In this document: positions 46,654 through 55,069 of the stretch, piece by piece
Numbering within the stretch: the stretch's first letter is position 1
How the letters are laid out: the number at the start of each line of letters is the position of its first letter
Origin: Streptomyces sp. NL15-2K
Lineage (GTDB): Bacteria > Actinomycetota > Actinomycetes > Streptomycetales > Streptomycetaceae
Assembly (NCBI RefSeq): GCF_030551255.1
Contig: NZ_CP130630.1
Span: 7,793,501 to 7,857,500, forward strand
Length of the DNA: 64,000 bases
Direction of reading: 5' to 3'
Notes under the pieces: generated by a model
What the model was told of the DNA's origin: nothing
Databases searched by the model: none
The model's input: the letters and a program-made list of their open reading frames with translations, nothing else
Program-made: the position numbers and the translations under genes

Positions 46654-48291
46654 ATGGGTACACCACGGATCCCAAAGCCTAAGGATTCCACGCAAAGAGA
46701 ACTCTGGCGCAGAGCAAACGGCATGTGCCAAAAGTGCGGCTGTGAGCTAGATCCCGGAAGGCGGGGGCCTGCACCAACCGCTGAGGTGGCACACATCAGG
46801 GCCCTCCGCAATGGCGGCGCGCGTGCAGTGCCGGGCTTGTCGATAGAGGAAAGAAACTCGATTGACAACCTTATTCTCCTTTGTCCGCAATGCCATGACC
46901 TTGTGGACAAGGATGAGGGGAAATACACGATTTCTGCTCTGCTGAAGATCAAAGCAGAGAATGAGGAGCGGGCGGCCGCTTTGAGGCAATCTGGGCAGTC
47001 GTGGAGGATGCGATTCGCCTCTATTGACTACCTCAACCTTCCTCGCGTTGCCGCTATGCCAGGCGCGAACGTGTTATTGAAGGCTGCCGAAGAGGTGAGT
47101 CTCGATATAGAGCGCCCGTTTCGCGAGCAGGGGGCTACCTCCGGATTCTTCATAGCGAAGATTCATCCACTTTTCGCTGTATGGGATGCTCGGGCGACGC
47201 AACTCACGGATGAGACCGTAGCTCATGTGCAGCACGGTCAAATGGTTGCATTCGAGCAATCGATGCGTGCCCGTAACACATCCTCGCTGCCTGTCATGCC
47301 GAAGTCCATGTCATGGGAAAATGCTCCTCAGCTTGTATGCACTGTCGGCAAGCGGAAAGTGCGCATCCGATTTGATGCGGATTGGATAACTACTGCAACG
47401 CCTGTTGTCGACATAAAGAGCGCGGCGCGTCGATCCGTGGTATACGCCGGCCTGGGCCAGGTTGTGGGCATCACAGACACAGAAATCTTCGTGTCGGCCC
47501 GTCTCTTCGGCCAACCGCAGACATCGGAAAGCGCCATGTGGGACTATCTTAAGTCGTCGCGTAATCCAGGTCCGGATACTCTACTCGTAGACGATTTCGT
47601 GAACGAGTTATCCACGTTGCAGCAACCTCCATCTAAACCCGTCTTGAATCACGGAGCGACGGAATTGAAGACTGTAGCACTGCACTTCGACGAAGATGCG
47701 GTAATTCCTGAGCAGATAGAGCGAGAGCTGTTTGCGCAGATTCTTCGCGTCGTGCCAGAGTTTCGCCGTGATGTCCGAGTGGCTGTCTACAGCATGCCGC
47801 TAACCAGAGTCGCAAAGAGCGGCGTCATCGTGCCAAGTGATGTCGCGGTCGGAATATTGGCTGCGAAGCGCGATCTTTGGAAGACACTTGCCGTTCCGGA
47901 GATGACGACTCTCATTCACTACAAGAATGTCGCTATCGCCAAGGTGGAGGGAGTCTCCATCCAGCAGGCCGACGACCTGCACTCGGTAATGAAGGAGGTG
48001 TCGTCAAGTTATGCGGGCGCGGTAGAGGTAGATCTCGAACTGGATGCCCATCGTCTCATATATGAGGATGTCGCCCGCTATAGGCTTGTGCAATCCGACT
48101 TGCGCCTTCTATGGAGCGAGCTTGAGCGTGCCCTATCTGGTGATGACATTGATGACAAACTCAGTGAGTGGGAAGCGTCAGGCCTATTTGGTCAGGTCAG
48201 TTGGGAAGACGGTCCTGGTCTTCACGATGCCGAGATTCGCGCGCTAGGGAATGAATTCGTCCGATGGTTGGCAGAGGATGACAATCGCTGA
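46654..48291 (+). CDS. HNH endonuclease-domain protein of unknown family (low GC, TTA codons)
   Basis: A 545-residue protein. Its N-terminal 95 residues form an HNH nuclease with C25xxC28, H47 in AEVAHIRA, N72 in DNLILL, C77xxC80 and H81: metal-binding and catalytic positions look complete. The remaining 450 residues, with helices and strands such as YLNLPRVAAMPGANVLL and LHFDEDAVIPEQIEREL, match nothing I know. Base composition is far lower in GC than the surroundings, the codons include AT-ending types, and there are at least two TTA codons (near 47073 and 47606), so it was probably acquired. It could be a defence nuclease or toxin; no immunity partner is seen next to it. Confidence 0.8.
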   Translation: MGTPRIPKPKDSTQRELWRRANGMCQKCGCELDPGRRGPAPTAEVAHIRALRNGGARAVPGLSIEERNSIDNLILLCPQCHDLVDKDEGKYTISALLKIKAENEERAAALRQSGQSWRMRFASIDYLNLPRVAAMPGANVLLKAAEEVSLDIERPFREQGATSGFFIAKIHPLFAVWDARATQLTDETVAHVQHGQMVAFEQSMRARNTSSLPVMPKSMSWENAPQLVCTVGKRKVRIRFDADWITTATPVVDIKSAARRSVVYAGLGQVVGITDTEIFVSARLFGQPQTSESAMWDYLKSSRNPGPDTLLVDDFVNELSTLQQPPSKPVLNHGATELKTVALHFDEDAVIPEQIERELFAQILRVVPEFRRDVRVAVYSMPLTRVAKSGVIVPSDVAVGILAAKRDLWKTLAVPEMTTLIHYKNVAIAKVEGVSIQQADDLHSVMKEVSSSYAGAVEVDLELDAHRLIYEDVARYRLVQSDLRLLWSELERALSGDDIDDKLSEWEASGLFGQVSWEDGPGLHDAEIRALGNEFVRWLAEDDNR

Positions 48292-48375
48292 GCGGCGGAT
48301 GTGGATGCTGGACCGTGAAGTGCAACATCTAATGAGAGGCTCCTCGGCTTCGCGCCAACTGACCTTACGCGACAG

Positions 48376-48579
48376 TCACGAAGTCACAGCCTGGGCTTCA
48401 CGGAATACAGCAGCGCCGAACTCGGTCGCAGCCTGCGCCCGCAGTGCCGCGGCCAGCGCTTCGTCTGCCTTGACAGAGGCAATCTCAGACCAGCACTGCG
48501 CAATCTGCTCATCCAAGATGGCGCAGCGCCCGATCTCTTGGAGTGATCCGCTGCCTTCCGACTGTTCAGCGGGTCCCTG
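48376..48579 (-). other. Reverse-strand coding-like fragment of unknown origin
   Basis: On the reverse strand an open stretch of 60-70 codons ends at 48376 and reads CAILDEQIAQCWSEIASVKADE then ALAAALRAQAATEFGAAVF. It looks like an amphipathic helical C-terminus, but the start and the rest of a gene are missing, and it merges upstream with the opposite-strand esterase fragment. It is probably part of the decayed region. Confidence 0.35.
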
Positions 48580-48740
48580 CAAGGGACTGAAGTGGACTGC
48601 ACTGTGGTGGCCGGAGTTCGCCGCGAACGGCAAGGCGGAGATCCCGGTGCGCTGGCTGTTGTCCCACCAGGCCGGCTTGGTCGCGCTGGACCAACCGGTA
48701 CCGCTGACCGAGGCGCTGGCCTGGAAACCGATGCTGGCCT
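48580..48740 (+). pseudogene. Fragment of a beta-lactamase-fold serine esterase
   Basis: About 45 codons read ALWWPEFAANGKAEIPVRWLL then SHQAGLVALDQPVPLTEAL, which resembles the middle of EstB-like serine hydrolases (WPEFxxxGKxxI, LLSHxAGL). The SxxK active site upstream and all downstream parts are missing and the flanking sequence does not continue the homology. It is a remnant. Confidence 0.6.
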
Positions 48741-48886
48741 CGGTACGGTCGTGTCGATCAGGCTCAGCAGCGGCAACGGGTCCCAGGATGCGACCCCCCA
48801 GGCCGCGCACAACCCCTTCGCCACAGCGGCGTCGAGGGCGGCGCACGCCTGTACCAGCGCGTCCTGGTTGTGAATACGCGGAGTGA

Positions 48887-49252
48887 ATGCCGGTCCTCAT
48901 GGTCCGCGCCGGCTTGCTGGTCCGAGCCAGAACGCTCGACGCCGCGGATGCCCTCACCAAGAGGTGGGGCCTGGGCGGCGGCGACGTGTGGGGCATGAGC
49001 CCTTTCGGAGGCAGCACCAGCGCCCCGGTGTGGGCCAGGATCGACCCACGCGTCTTCCTCCGTGACAGCATCCAACTCTCGTGCATACAGGCGGCGTTCA
49101 GAGCCGCCTATCACCTCCCCCAAGCCGACTCCGTCGCCGTGGGCACCGATGATCCCGCCCATCTGGGCGAACTCGTCGGTGCCCTGGCGGCCGAGGTCGA
49201 GGAGCGAACCGTCCAGGAGTATCGGAGTCTCCTTCGGAACCGCTCGCGAGGG
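48887..49252 (+). pseudogene. Remnant resembling the C-terminal part of an oxidoreductase
   Basis: An open frame of about 120 residues includes WGMSPFGGSTSAPVWARIDP, a long helix and SVAVGTDDPAHLGELVGALA with EYRSLLRNRSRG at the end. The GTDDPAHL segment recalls the C-terminal part of aldo/keto reductase-like proteins, but no catalytic residues are present and I am not sure of the family. It has no ribosome binding site of note and runs into the end of the phosphotransferase pseudogene on the other strand. Confidence 0.4.
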
Positions 49253-49683
49253 TCAGCCCTCCTGAAGCTCCTTAATGACCTGCTCGGCCATGCGCCGGGC
49301 GGGTTCCAGCCGGGGGTCTTCCGGGTGCGCGTACGGCCCGAGGATCTTCGAGCAGGCGAACAACGTCATCAGTTTGCCGTCCCGGCTCTCGAAGTCGGAC
49401 CGGCGCTCGTGCCGTACGCGATCGGCCAGAGCCGGGACAGCAAGGGAACTCGCCCCATAGGGAGGCCGAATCCAACCCCAGCGGTGCGCTACCCCAGTCC
49501 TCCCAGTCGAAGAGGGTCACTAACAGCGGACCGATTGGCTTGGGTTTCCTTGGTGTTGCTGTGATTCTTCCGGTCTCATCGGGGTTCTTGCGGTTGCTGC
49601 GTGACCTTTCCGGGCGGGGTGCGTTGTGTAAGTGAGTTCGATGATCGGACAGCGGTTCTGGGTGGCTGGGCGGGGGTGACAGG

Positions 49684-51774
49684 GTGCGGCGGAAGGTCGA
49701 GCTGGGTGAGGGGCAGGCGGCGCGGGTGGCGTGCGCGTCGGCGTGCGCGTTCCGTGGCCTGGATGCCGTCACCGGCGAAGCCCTGGGCGCCGATGCGCTG
49801 GCCGGGAGGGTGGGCTGGCTGACGGCCCTGGTCGAGAGCATGTGTGCCGAAGTGACCGGCACCCGCTGGAACCGCCCGGACCTGGCCCGGCTCGCCTGCG
49901 GGCGGGACCGGTCGGGGCAGCGGCTGCCGTCGAACGCGTGGATGGCGCTGCGGATGCTGGGCTGGGCGGCGACTGCCCCGGAGGGGGTGTACGTTCCTGA
50001 CCGGGTGCGGCGGGTCGCCGAGGAGCAGGCCGGGCGGGCGCTGCGCTCGGCCTGGTGGCGTACGCAGATCACCGACGCGGTACTGGCCACCTGGCCCACC
50101 GGCCCCGACGCCGATCCGATGCGGCGCACCGGGGCCGAGTGGGAGGCGCTGCGGGCCGCCTGTCCGGACGGGCAAGCGGTGGCGGCCTCGGTGCTGCGCT
50201 CCCGTACCCGGCAGGTGGCCGCCTTCCACACCACGCATGGTCGGCTGCCCGCCGACCTGTGCGAGCTGGAGGCGGCGCCGGGCGGCGGCCGTCAGGTGGT
50301 GCTCGCCGCCGCCGACAAACAGCTGGCCACGCTGGCCCGCTGCGAGGACGACCCGGCCCGCTACGCGGTGCTGACCGTGCGCCTGCCGGTGCGGCCCGAC
50401 CCCCGCACCCGCGCCGACTGGCACCCCGTGGTGATCCGGTTCCGGCTGCCGCCCACCATCCCCGTCACGGCCGCCCTGCACGCCCCGACCCTGCGCCTGC
50501 GCGGCGGACGCCTGCGCCTGGACGTCGCCCACACCACCGCCGTGCCCACGACCCGGCGGGACGGGCATGTGCGGGCGGTGGCCTTCGACTACGGGCTGAA
50601 CACCCTGCTCACCGGCGGGACGCTGACCCTGGCCGGCGGCGCCCAGCCGGCCGTGCACACCGACGCCCGCCCCGTCTTCTTCCGTGCGGACGGGGTGCTG
50701 GCCAAGGCCGACCGGCTGCGCATCCAGGCCGAACAGCTCTGGGCCAAGGCCGCCCACCTGCAGTCCCTGACCGACGGCCGCACCGCATCCGGGCTGCGCC
50801 CCGATCCGCTCACGGCGGCGAAGCTGGCGGTGCTGCGCACCGAGCACGCCCGGGTGAGCAAGCGTCGTACGCGGCTGAACGAGCAGCTCGCCAAGGCCGC
50901 CGCCCACTTCATGGTCGGCCACGCCCGCGCCGCAAGAGCGTCGGTGATCTACCTGGAGGACCTGCGAGACATGGAGGCCCGGGGCAAGGGCCGCACCCTG
51001 AACACCCGCCTGTCCAGCAGTGTGCGCGGGCAGATCGTCACCCACACCCGCCACCAGGCCGCGAAATACGGCATCGCGGTAGTCATCGTCCCCGCCCGCG
51101 GCACCTCCAGGTACTGCCCCACCTGCCTGAGCGTCTTCCGGCACCGCGCCGCCCCCGACCGCACCACACCGGGCTGGAAATGGGCGAGCTGCCCCGACAC
51201 CGCCTGCGGCTACAGCACCGACCGGGACGTCGCCGCCTGGCAGCGGATCGGCGCCCGCGGCCTGCAACACCAGCACACAACCGTCCTGGACCGCGCGAGT
51301 GGCACCTACGTGATCCGCCGCACGGCCCCGGAGCTGGACCGGCCGGTCCGGCACACCACCCACCCCAGGCCCGCCATCCCCGACGGTACGCGGCAGCAGT
51401 CCGCTGTTGCCGTGGACCGGACGAAGGCGGGACCGACGAGAAACCGCCCTGTGCCCAGGCAGCGACGCAGGGTCCCCGCCCCACCCACAACACCCGCAGC
51501 GCAGACCGCCGTTGCGGGCCCGGGTGGAAAGCGTCCGGCGGGGCGGATGCCCCAGTCACCCACCCACCGCACCCAGCGGCGGCGCAGGCGGCAGGCACCG
51601 CACACGATGAGCACCCCCACCCGGCACCAGCCACGTGGGGCCAGACTCGGCGCAGGCTTCCACCTGCACACCCACGCCACCCCCGTCACACGACCGGTAC
51701 GGCCAGGGACACAGCCGAGATCACTTTTCCACCGGAGCTGGGCCGACAACCCAGCCCCACCCAGGAAAACCTAA
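49684..51774 (+). CDS. tnpB: TnpB-like RuvC RNA-guided nuclease with long basic C-terminal tail
   Basis: A 696-residue TnpB-family protein. The three RuvC motifs are intact: D302 in VRAVAFDYGLN, E425 in SVIYLEDLRDM and D515 in STDRDVAAW. The zinc ribbon is C478xxC481 and C503...C508. Typical TnpB proteins are about 400 residues; here the N-terminal part before RuvC-I is about 300 and a 170-residue Arg/Pro/Thr-rich tail follows residue 525. The tail region runs to within 10 bases of the element's right end, where the guide-RNA gene of such elements lies, so it may be translated through the RNA-coding stretch. TnpB cuts DNA using the RNA and helps the element persist. The GTG start is tentative. 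Confidence 0.88.
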   Translation: MRRKVELGEGQAARVACASACAFRGLDAVTGEALGADALAGRVGWLTALVESMCAEVTGTRWNRPDLARLACGRDRSGQRLPSNAWMALRMLGWAATAPEGVYVPDRVRRVAEEQAGRALRSAWWRTQITDAVLATWPTGPDADPMRRTGAEWEALRAACPDGQAVAASVLRSRTRQVAAFHTTHGRLPADLCELEAAPGGGRQVVLAAADKQLATLARCEDDPARYAVLTVRLPVRPDPRTRADWHPVVIRFRLPPTIPVTAALHAPTLRLRGGRLRLDVAHTTAVPTTRRDGHVRAVAFDYGLNTLLTGGTLTLAGGAQPAVHTDARPVFFRADGVLAKADRLRIQAEQLWAKAAHLQSLTDGRTASGLRPDPLTAAKLAVLRTEHARVSKRRTRLNEQLAKAAAHFMVGHARAARASVIYLEDLRDMEARGKGRTLNTRLSSSVRGQIVTHTRHQAAKYGIAVVIVPARGTSRYCPTCLSVFRHRAAPDRTTPGWKWASCPDTACGYSTDRDVAAWQRIGARGLQHQHTTVLDRASGTYVIRRTAPELDRPVRHTTHPRPAIPDGTRQQSAVAVDRTKAGPTRNRPVPRQRRRVPAPPTTPAAQTAVAGPGGKRPAGRMPQSPTHRTQRRRRRQAPHTMSTPTRHQPRGARLGAGFHLHTHATPVTRPVRPGTQPRSLFHRSWADNPAPPRKT

Positions 51775-51784
51775 GCTCATCCGT
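51260..51784 (+). ncRNA. Predicted region of the TnpB guide RNA (overlapping the tnpB tail)
   Basis: In TnpB elements the RNA scaffold is transcribed from the 3' end of tnpB up to the right border and the guide is read from the flanking DNA. Here that would be the 3' part after the RuvC-III motif up to 51784, with the guide starting at 51785 (GACGCTGAATGTCGGC). The 5' limit is unknown, and no secondary structure other than the terminal hairpin was worked out. Confidence 0.35.
51737..51755 (+). repeat. Subterminal hairpin at right end of tnpB element
   Basis: GCTGGG-N7-CCCAGC forms a 6-bp stem about 29 bases inside the right border. IS200/IS605 right ends carry such hairpins, which also form the 3' part of the guide RNA. 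Confidence 0.6.
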
Positions 51785-52540
51785 GACGCTGAATGTCGGC
51801 GCGGTCATGTTCGCCCAATTCAGGTCCGCGTGGGCCGGCACCCACCGCTCCACAGTCGTATCGAAGTCGCCGGAGAAGACACCACGGATGGACTCGGTGA
51901 CGAGGGCCTGGGTGATAGTGACGGTGTCCGGTGTGGCGACCCGCCCAGTGTCCTGTGCCGCCAGGGCGTCCAACGAGGCGTTCAAGGCCTCCCACCAGTC
52001 GTCCGGCAGTCCGGGACTTCACTCAGGATGGCGCTTCCGACGGGAGCCCCCGGCAGAAGCTCAGTTTCATCCGCCCGCCACATCACCGGCTCGTCCGTGT
52101 CCCGCCAGACCACACATCCGTGCCACTCGGGCTGGGCGATGCCTTCCAGACGCGCTGCACTCTCAGTGCCGTTCTACTCCTGATCGGGGATCTTGTCGAG
52201 CAAGCGCCGCTCGATGCGCACCCAGGTGTCGCGGACTGTTCTGGCCCCCACGGACCGGCGTTTGCGCACCAACGTATCCGGGAGCAAGCGCACTTGCAGC
52301 GACCGCTCGACGCGATCAAGAACCTCGTCAACCGGCTGTACCCGTAGATCAATAGTCTGACCGGTGGAGACCGAGAGCGTCATGGATGCGACCGTAGCAG
52401 TGGTGCGGCGAGAGGTGACGGATGTGAGGTCCCCGCCCTCTGCCGACCGCGATGGGCAGCGGCTCCGGGACCGGTCCCGACAACGACGACTACGGTTCAC
52501 GGCGGCCCGAACCGTACCCCCCACAGGGAGGAAACCCTCC

Positions 52541-53347
52541 ATGCCAAGCACCCGGACCTGCGTGCTGGCGGGCGTCACCGCGGTGGTCTCGACCGCCGTA
52601 CTCACGCTGTCCGCCCAGGCCGCCACCCAGGCCGCCACCCAGCCCGACACTTCGGCCGCGCACGAGCGGGCGGCCGCCCGGTGCTCGTCCCCGTCCGAGA
52701 TCCTGGACCTGACCGACTGGAAGCTGACCCTGCCCACCGGCGAGGACGAGGATCCCACCGAGATCACCCAGCCCGAGCTGGCGACCTTCTCCGCCGCTCC
52801 CTGGTTCCAGGCCGACGCCGCCTGCGACGCGGTCCGCTTCCGGGCCGCCGTCAACGGAGTGACGACGGGAGGCTCCAGCTACCCGCGCGCCGAGCTGCGG
52901 GAGATGACCAACGGCGGCGAGGACGAAGCCGCCTGGTCCACCACGGAGGGCACCCACACCCTCGTGGTCACCGAGGCGTTCACGGCGCTGCCCAAGGAGA
53001 AGCCCCAGGTGGTCGGTGCGCAGGTGCACGGCGGGGACGACGACGTCACGGTCTTCCGCCTCGACGGCAGCAAGCTCTACATCACCGACGGCGACGACAG
53101 CCGCCACCACCTCGTCACCGACGACTACGAGCTGGGCACCGAGTTCGAGGCCAAGTTCGTGGCGGAGGACGGCGAGATCGACGTGTACTACAACGGGAAA
53201 CCGCAGACCACGATCTCCCACGACGGCGACACCAATTACTTCAAGGCAGGCGCCTACACGCAGGCCAACTGCGACAACTCCGACCCGTGCGCCGACGGGA
53301 ACTACGGCGAGGTCCGCATCTCCGGCATCGAGGTCACCCACTCCTGA
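52541..53347 (+). CDS. Secreted alginate lyase, polysaccharide lyase family 7
   Basis: A 268-residue exported lyase. A signal peptide (VLAGVTAVVSTAVLTLSAQA) precedes the PL7 jelly roll. The three PL7 hallmarks are present: SSYPRAELRE (R-x-E-L-R), VVGAQVHG (the QIH-type catalytic motif, V for I) and YFKAGAYTQ (Y-F-K-A-G-x-Y-x-Q with the catalytic Tyr). It cleaves alginate by beta-elimination. The ATG at 52541 follows AGGGAGGAAA. It is a lone gene without transport or uronate-metabolism neighbours. The QVH form of the middle motif usually goes with a preference for poly-G or poly-MG alginate. Confidence 0.94.
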   Translation: MPSTRTCVLAGVTAVVSTAVLTLSAQAATQAATQPDTSAAHERAAARCSSPSEILDLTDWKLTLPTGEDEDPTEITQPELATFSAAPWFQADAACDAVRFRAAVNGVTTGGSSYPRAELREMTNGGEDEAAWSTTEGTHTLVVTEAFTALPKEKPQVVGAQVHGGDDDVTVFRLDGSKLYITDGDDSRHHLVTDDYELGTEFEAKFVAEDGEIDVYYNGKPQTTISHDGDTNYFKAGAYTQANCDNSDPCADGNYGEVRISGIEVTHS

Positions 53348-53495
53348 CCGGCGCACGGCGCTTACGTGCGCAGTAGCCGGGCACTTGGACTCCACAGCGT
53401 CCGCCCGGGCCATCCGCGGGCGCTGAGACACCCGACAGGCGGGCGGGGCAGGCGGGTGGTGAGTCAGGGACCGGCAGGGGGCCTGAGGAGAGACC

Positions 53496-54647
53496 GTGAC
53501 CGTCCGCATAGGAGTAGAAGAAGAGTTCCACCTGGTCGACGTCGAGAGCGGGCTGCTCGTCCCACGCGCCGGAGCGGTCCTGGACCGGATACGCCGACCC
53601 GAGTTCACGACCGAACTGCAGCAGTCGGCCGTGGAGTGGAACAGCGAGGTCCACACCTCCCTGGGCGCTCTCCACGCCGACCTCGCCCGGGCACGGCGGC
53701 GGCTGGACGCGGCGGCCTCCGCGCTGGGAGCGGCCGCGGTGGCGGCCGGGACCGCGCCGCTGGCCCGGGTGACGGGCGAGGACATCACCGCCGCTCCCCG
53801 CTACCGGCACATGGCCGACGCATACCGCAGGGTCGCCGACGAGCAGCTGATCTGCAGCGCGCAGATCCACGTCGACGTACCCGACCGCGACACGGCCGTA
53901 CGCGCCATGTGCGCGGTATCGCCCTGGCTGCCGCCCCTGCTGGCCCTGTCCGCCAGTTCCCCCTTCTGGCTCGGCATGGACACCGGCTACGCCAGCTGGC
54001 GCACGATGGTGTGGCAGCGCTGGCCCACCGCGGGCCCGGTGGGCTGCTTCGCCGGGGCCGCGGACTACGACGCCGCCGTGGACGGGCTGATCCGCACCGG
54101 GGTGATCAGTGACGCGGGCATGGTCTATTACGACGTACGGCCTTCCACGCATCTGCAGACGCTCGAGATGCGCATCTGCGACGCCTGCCCGCGCACCGAG
54201 ACGGTGGTTCTCATCGCCGGGTTGTTCCGTGCCCTGGTCCGGGACGCCTGTGAACGGTCGGCGGAACCCGACGCCGACGTGTGCGACGGCAAGCACGACT
54301 GGCTGCGTGGCGCCGCCTGGCGGGCGGCGCGCTCGGGTCTGGAAGGAGACCTCATCGAACCGGTCACCCGCCTTCCGGCGCCCGCCCCCACGGTGCTGCG
54401 CGGGATGGCCGAACGGCTGCGCCCGGCCCTGGAAGCCTCCGGTGACCGCGACACCGTGTCGGACCTGCTCGAGGACGCCCTGGCGGCGGGCAGCGTCGCC
54501 CACCGGCTGCGCCGCGTGGCGGAGGCGGACGGCTTGCTCGCCGGCGTGGATCTGCTGGTCACCGAGACACGGGGCGGGCGCGGCCGACGCCGACGGCCGG
54601 CGCCCGCCGTCCGCAGAGCCGTCGCCACGAACGTGGGTGGTCCCTAG
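53496..54647 (+). CDS. YbdK-type carboxylate-amine ligase (GCS2 family)
   Basis: A 383-residue glutamate-cysteine ligase 2-like protein. It starts VRIGVEEEFHLVDVESG (GVEEEF is the nucleotide/metal-binding signature), then SAVEWNSEVHT, CSAQIHVDVPD and ASWRTMVWQRWP, and VRPSTHLQTLEMRICDACP. These proteins make gamma-glutamyl-type bonds; several Streptomyces have multiple copies with unknown amine substrates. The GTG at 53496 is preceded by GAGGAGAG. The C-terminal 40 residues are Arg-rich. Confidence 0.9.
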   Translation: MTVRIGVEEEFHLVDVESGLLVPRAGAVLDRIRRPEFTTELQQSAVEWNSEVHTSLGALHADLARARRRLDAAASALGAAAVAAGTAPLARVTGEDITAAPRYRHMADAYRRVADEQLICSAQIHVDVPDRDTAVRAMCAVSPWLPPLLALSASSPFWLGMDTGYASWRTMVWQRWPTAGPVGCFAGAADYDAAVDGLIRTGVISDAGMVYYDVRPSTHLQTLEMRICDACPRTETVVLIAGLFRALVRDACERSAEPDADVCDGKHDWLRGAAWRAARSGLEGDLIEPVTRLPAPAPTVLRGMAERLRPALEASGDRDTVSDLLEDALAAGSVAHRLRRVAEADGLLAGVDLLVTETRGGRGRRRRPAPAVRRAVATNVGGP

Positions 54648-54677
54648 GCCCTGTCGTCAATTTTCCGCCCGCCGGCG

Positions 54678-54890
54678 TCACCGGGCGCAGCCGACGTCCA
54701 GCACTTCGACCACGTCACCGTGAATGGTGTACACGAGCCAGCACCATTCACCGAACGCCGCGGCCAGATTCGGGACCTGGATCTTCGGGTCCTCGGCCAC
54801 AGCCTCGATGAGCGTGATGATCTCCTCGTGCACGCTGTCCGGAACGTCGAACAGTGCGTTGGCGGCCTGCTGGACCAGTTCGACTTTCAT
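54678..54890 (-). CDS. Small hypothetical protein, possibly RelE-like
   Basis: A 70-residue protein. VPDSVHEEIITLIEAVAEDP is a helix, and EWCWLVYTIHGDVVEVLDVGC resembles the central strands of the RelE/ParE toxin fold, but key catalytic residues are not evident and there is no antitoxin gene next to it. The ATG at 54890 has GGGAGGGCG upstream, a good ribosome binding site. The call is a description rather than a family assignment. Confidence 0.6.
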   Translation of the reverse strand: MKVELVQQAANALFDVPDSVHEEIITLIEAVAEDPKIQVPNLAAAFGEWCWLVYTIHGDVVEVLDVGCAR

Positions 54891-55069
54891 GTCGCCCTCC
54901 CGCGGACGGCAGGAGCAGCACGTATGAAGCTGTGCACTAAACACGATAAATCCGCCGGCTCGGCTGAGTAACCGGAACGCATCCGCGTGAGCCGCACGGC
55001 CGGCCGGGTACTCGGTCCAGGACCGAAACCGCTGGGGGGATTCCGCATGATCCGGTGAAGGAGGATCCG

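Larger units (their letters stand above)
49518..51784 (+). mobile_element. Insertion element carrying only tnpB (IS200/IS605 or IS607 lineage)
   Basis: A 2.27-kb element with one gene, tnpB. Its borders are read from the split phosphotransferase gene: left flank ends AGAGGGT (49511-49517) and right flank resumes GACGCTGAATGTC (51785). Joined, they give an open reading frame (ACATTCAGCGTC-ACCCTCTTC on the reverse strand) with no target duplication, as expected for this class. A hairpin (GCTGGG-N7-CCCAGC) lies near the right end. No transposase tnpA is present. The border could be 2 bases to the left of 51784 since GT is ambiguous. Confidence 0.85.
49253..52383 (-). pseudogene. Phosphotransferase (APH-fold) pseudogene, split by the tnpB element
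   Basis: The reverse-strand gene begins with MTLSVSTGQTIDLRVQPVDE at 52383 and ends IKELQEG at 49253. Between them it can be followed as WRDTDEPVMWRADE, WWEALNASLDAL, the catalytic loop WVPAHADLNWANMTAPTFSV (H-x-D...N), then after the insertion LFDWEDWGSAPLGLDSASLW (the DWE metal-binding motif) and SDFESRDGKLMTLFACSKI. It is broken by an amber stop (GAG-TAG near 52174), a frameshift near 52020, the element at 49518-51784 and a one-base insertion near 49470 in TTCCCTTGC. All damage is on one gene copy, so it is not functional. Confidence 0.85.

Noticed and set aside
49576..51363. A long reverse-strand open frame opposite tnpB
   Set aside because: It is a GC-rich shadow frame: no family resemblance, and the forward strand has clear RuvC and zinc motifs.
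54678..54890. A toxin-antitoxin pair
   Set aside because: The small protein only vaguely resembles RelE and there is no partner gene adjacent.
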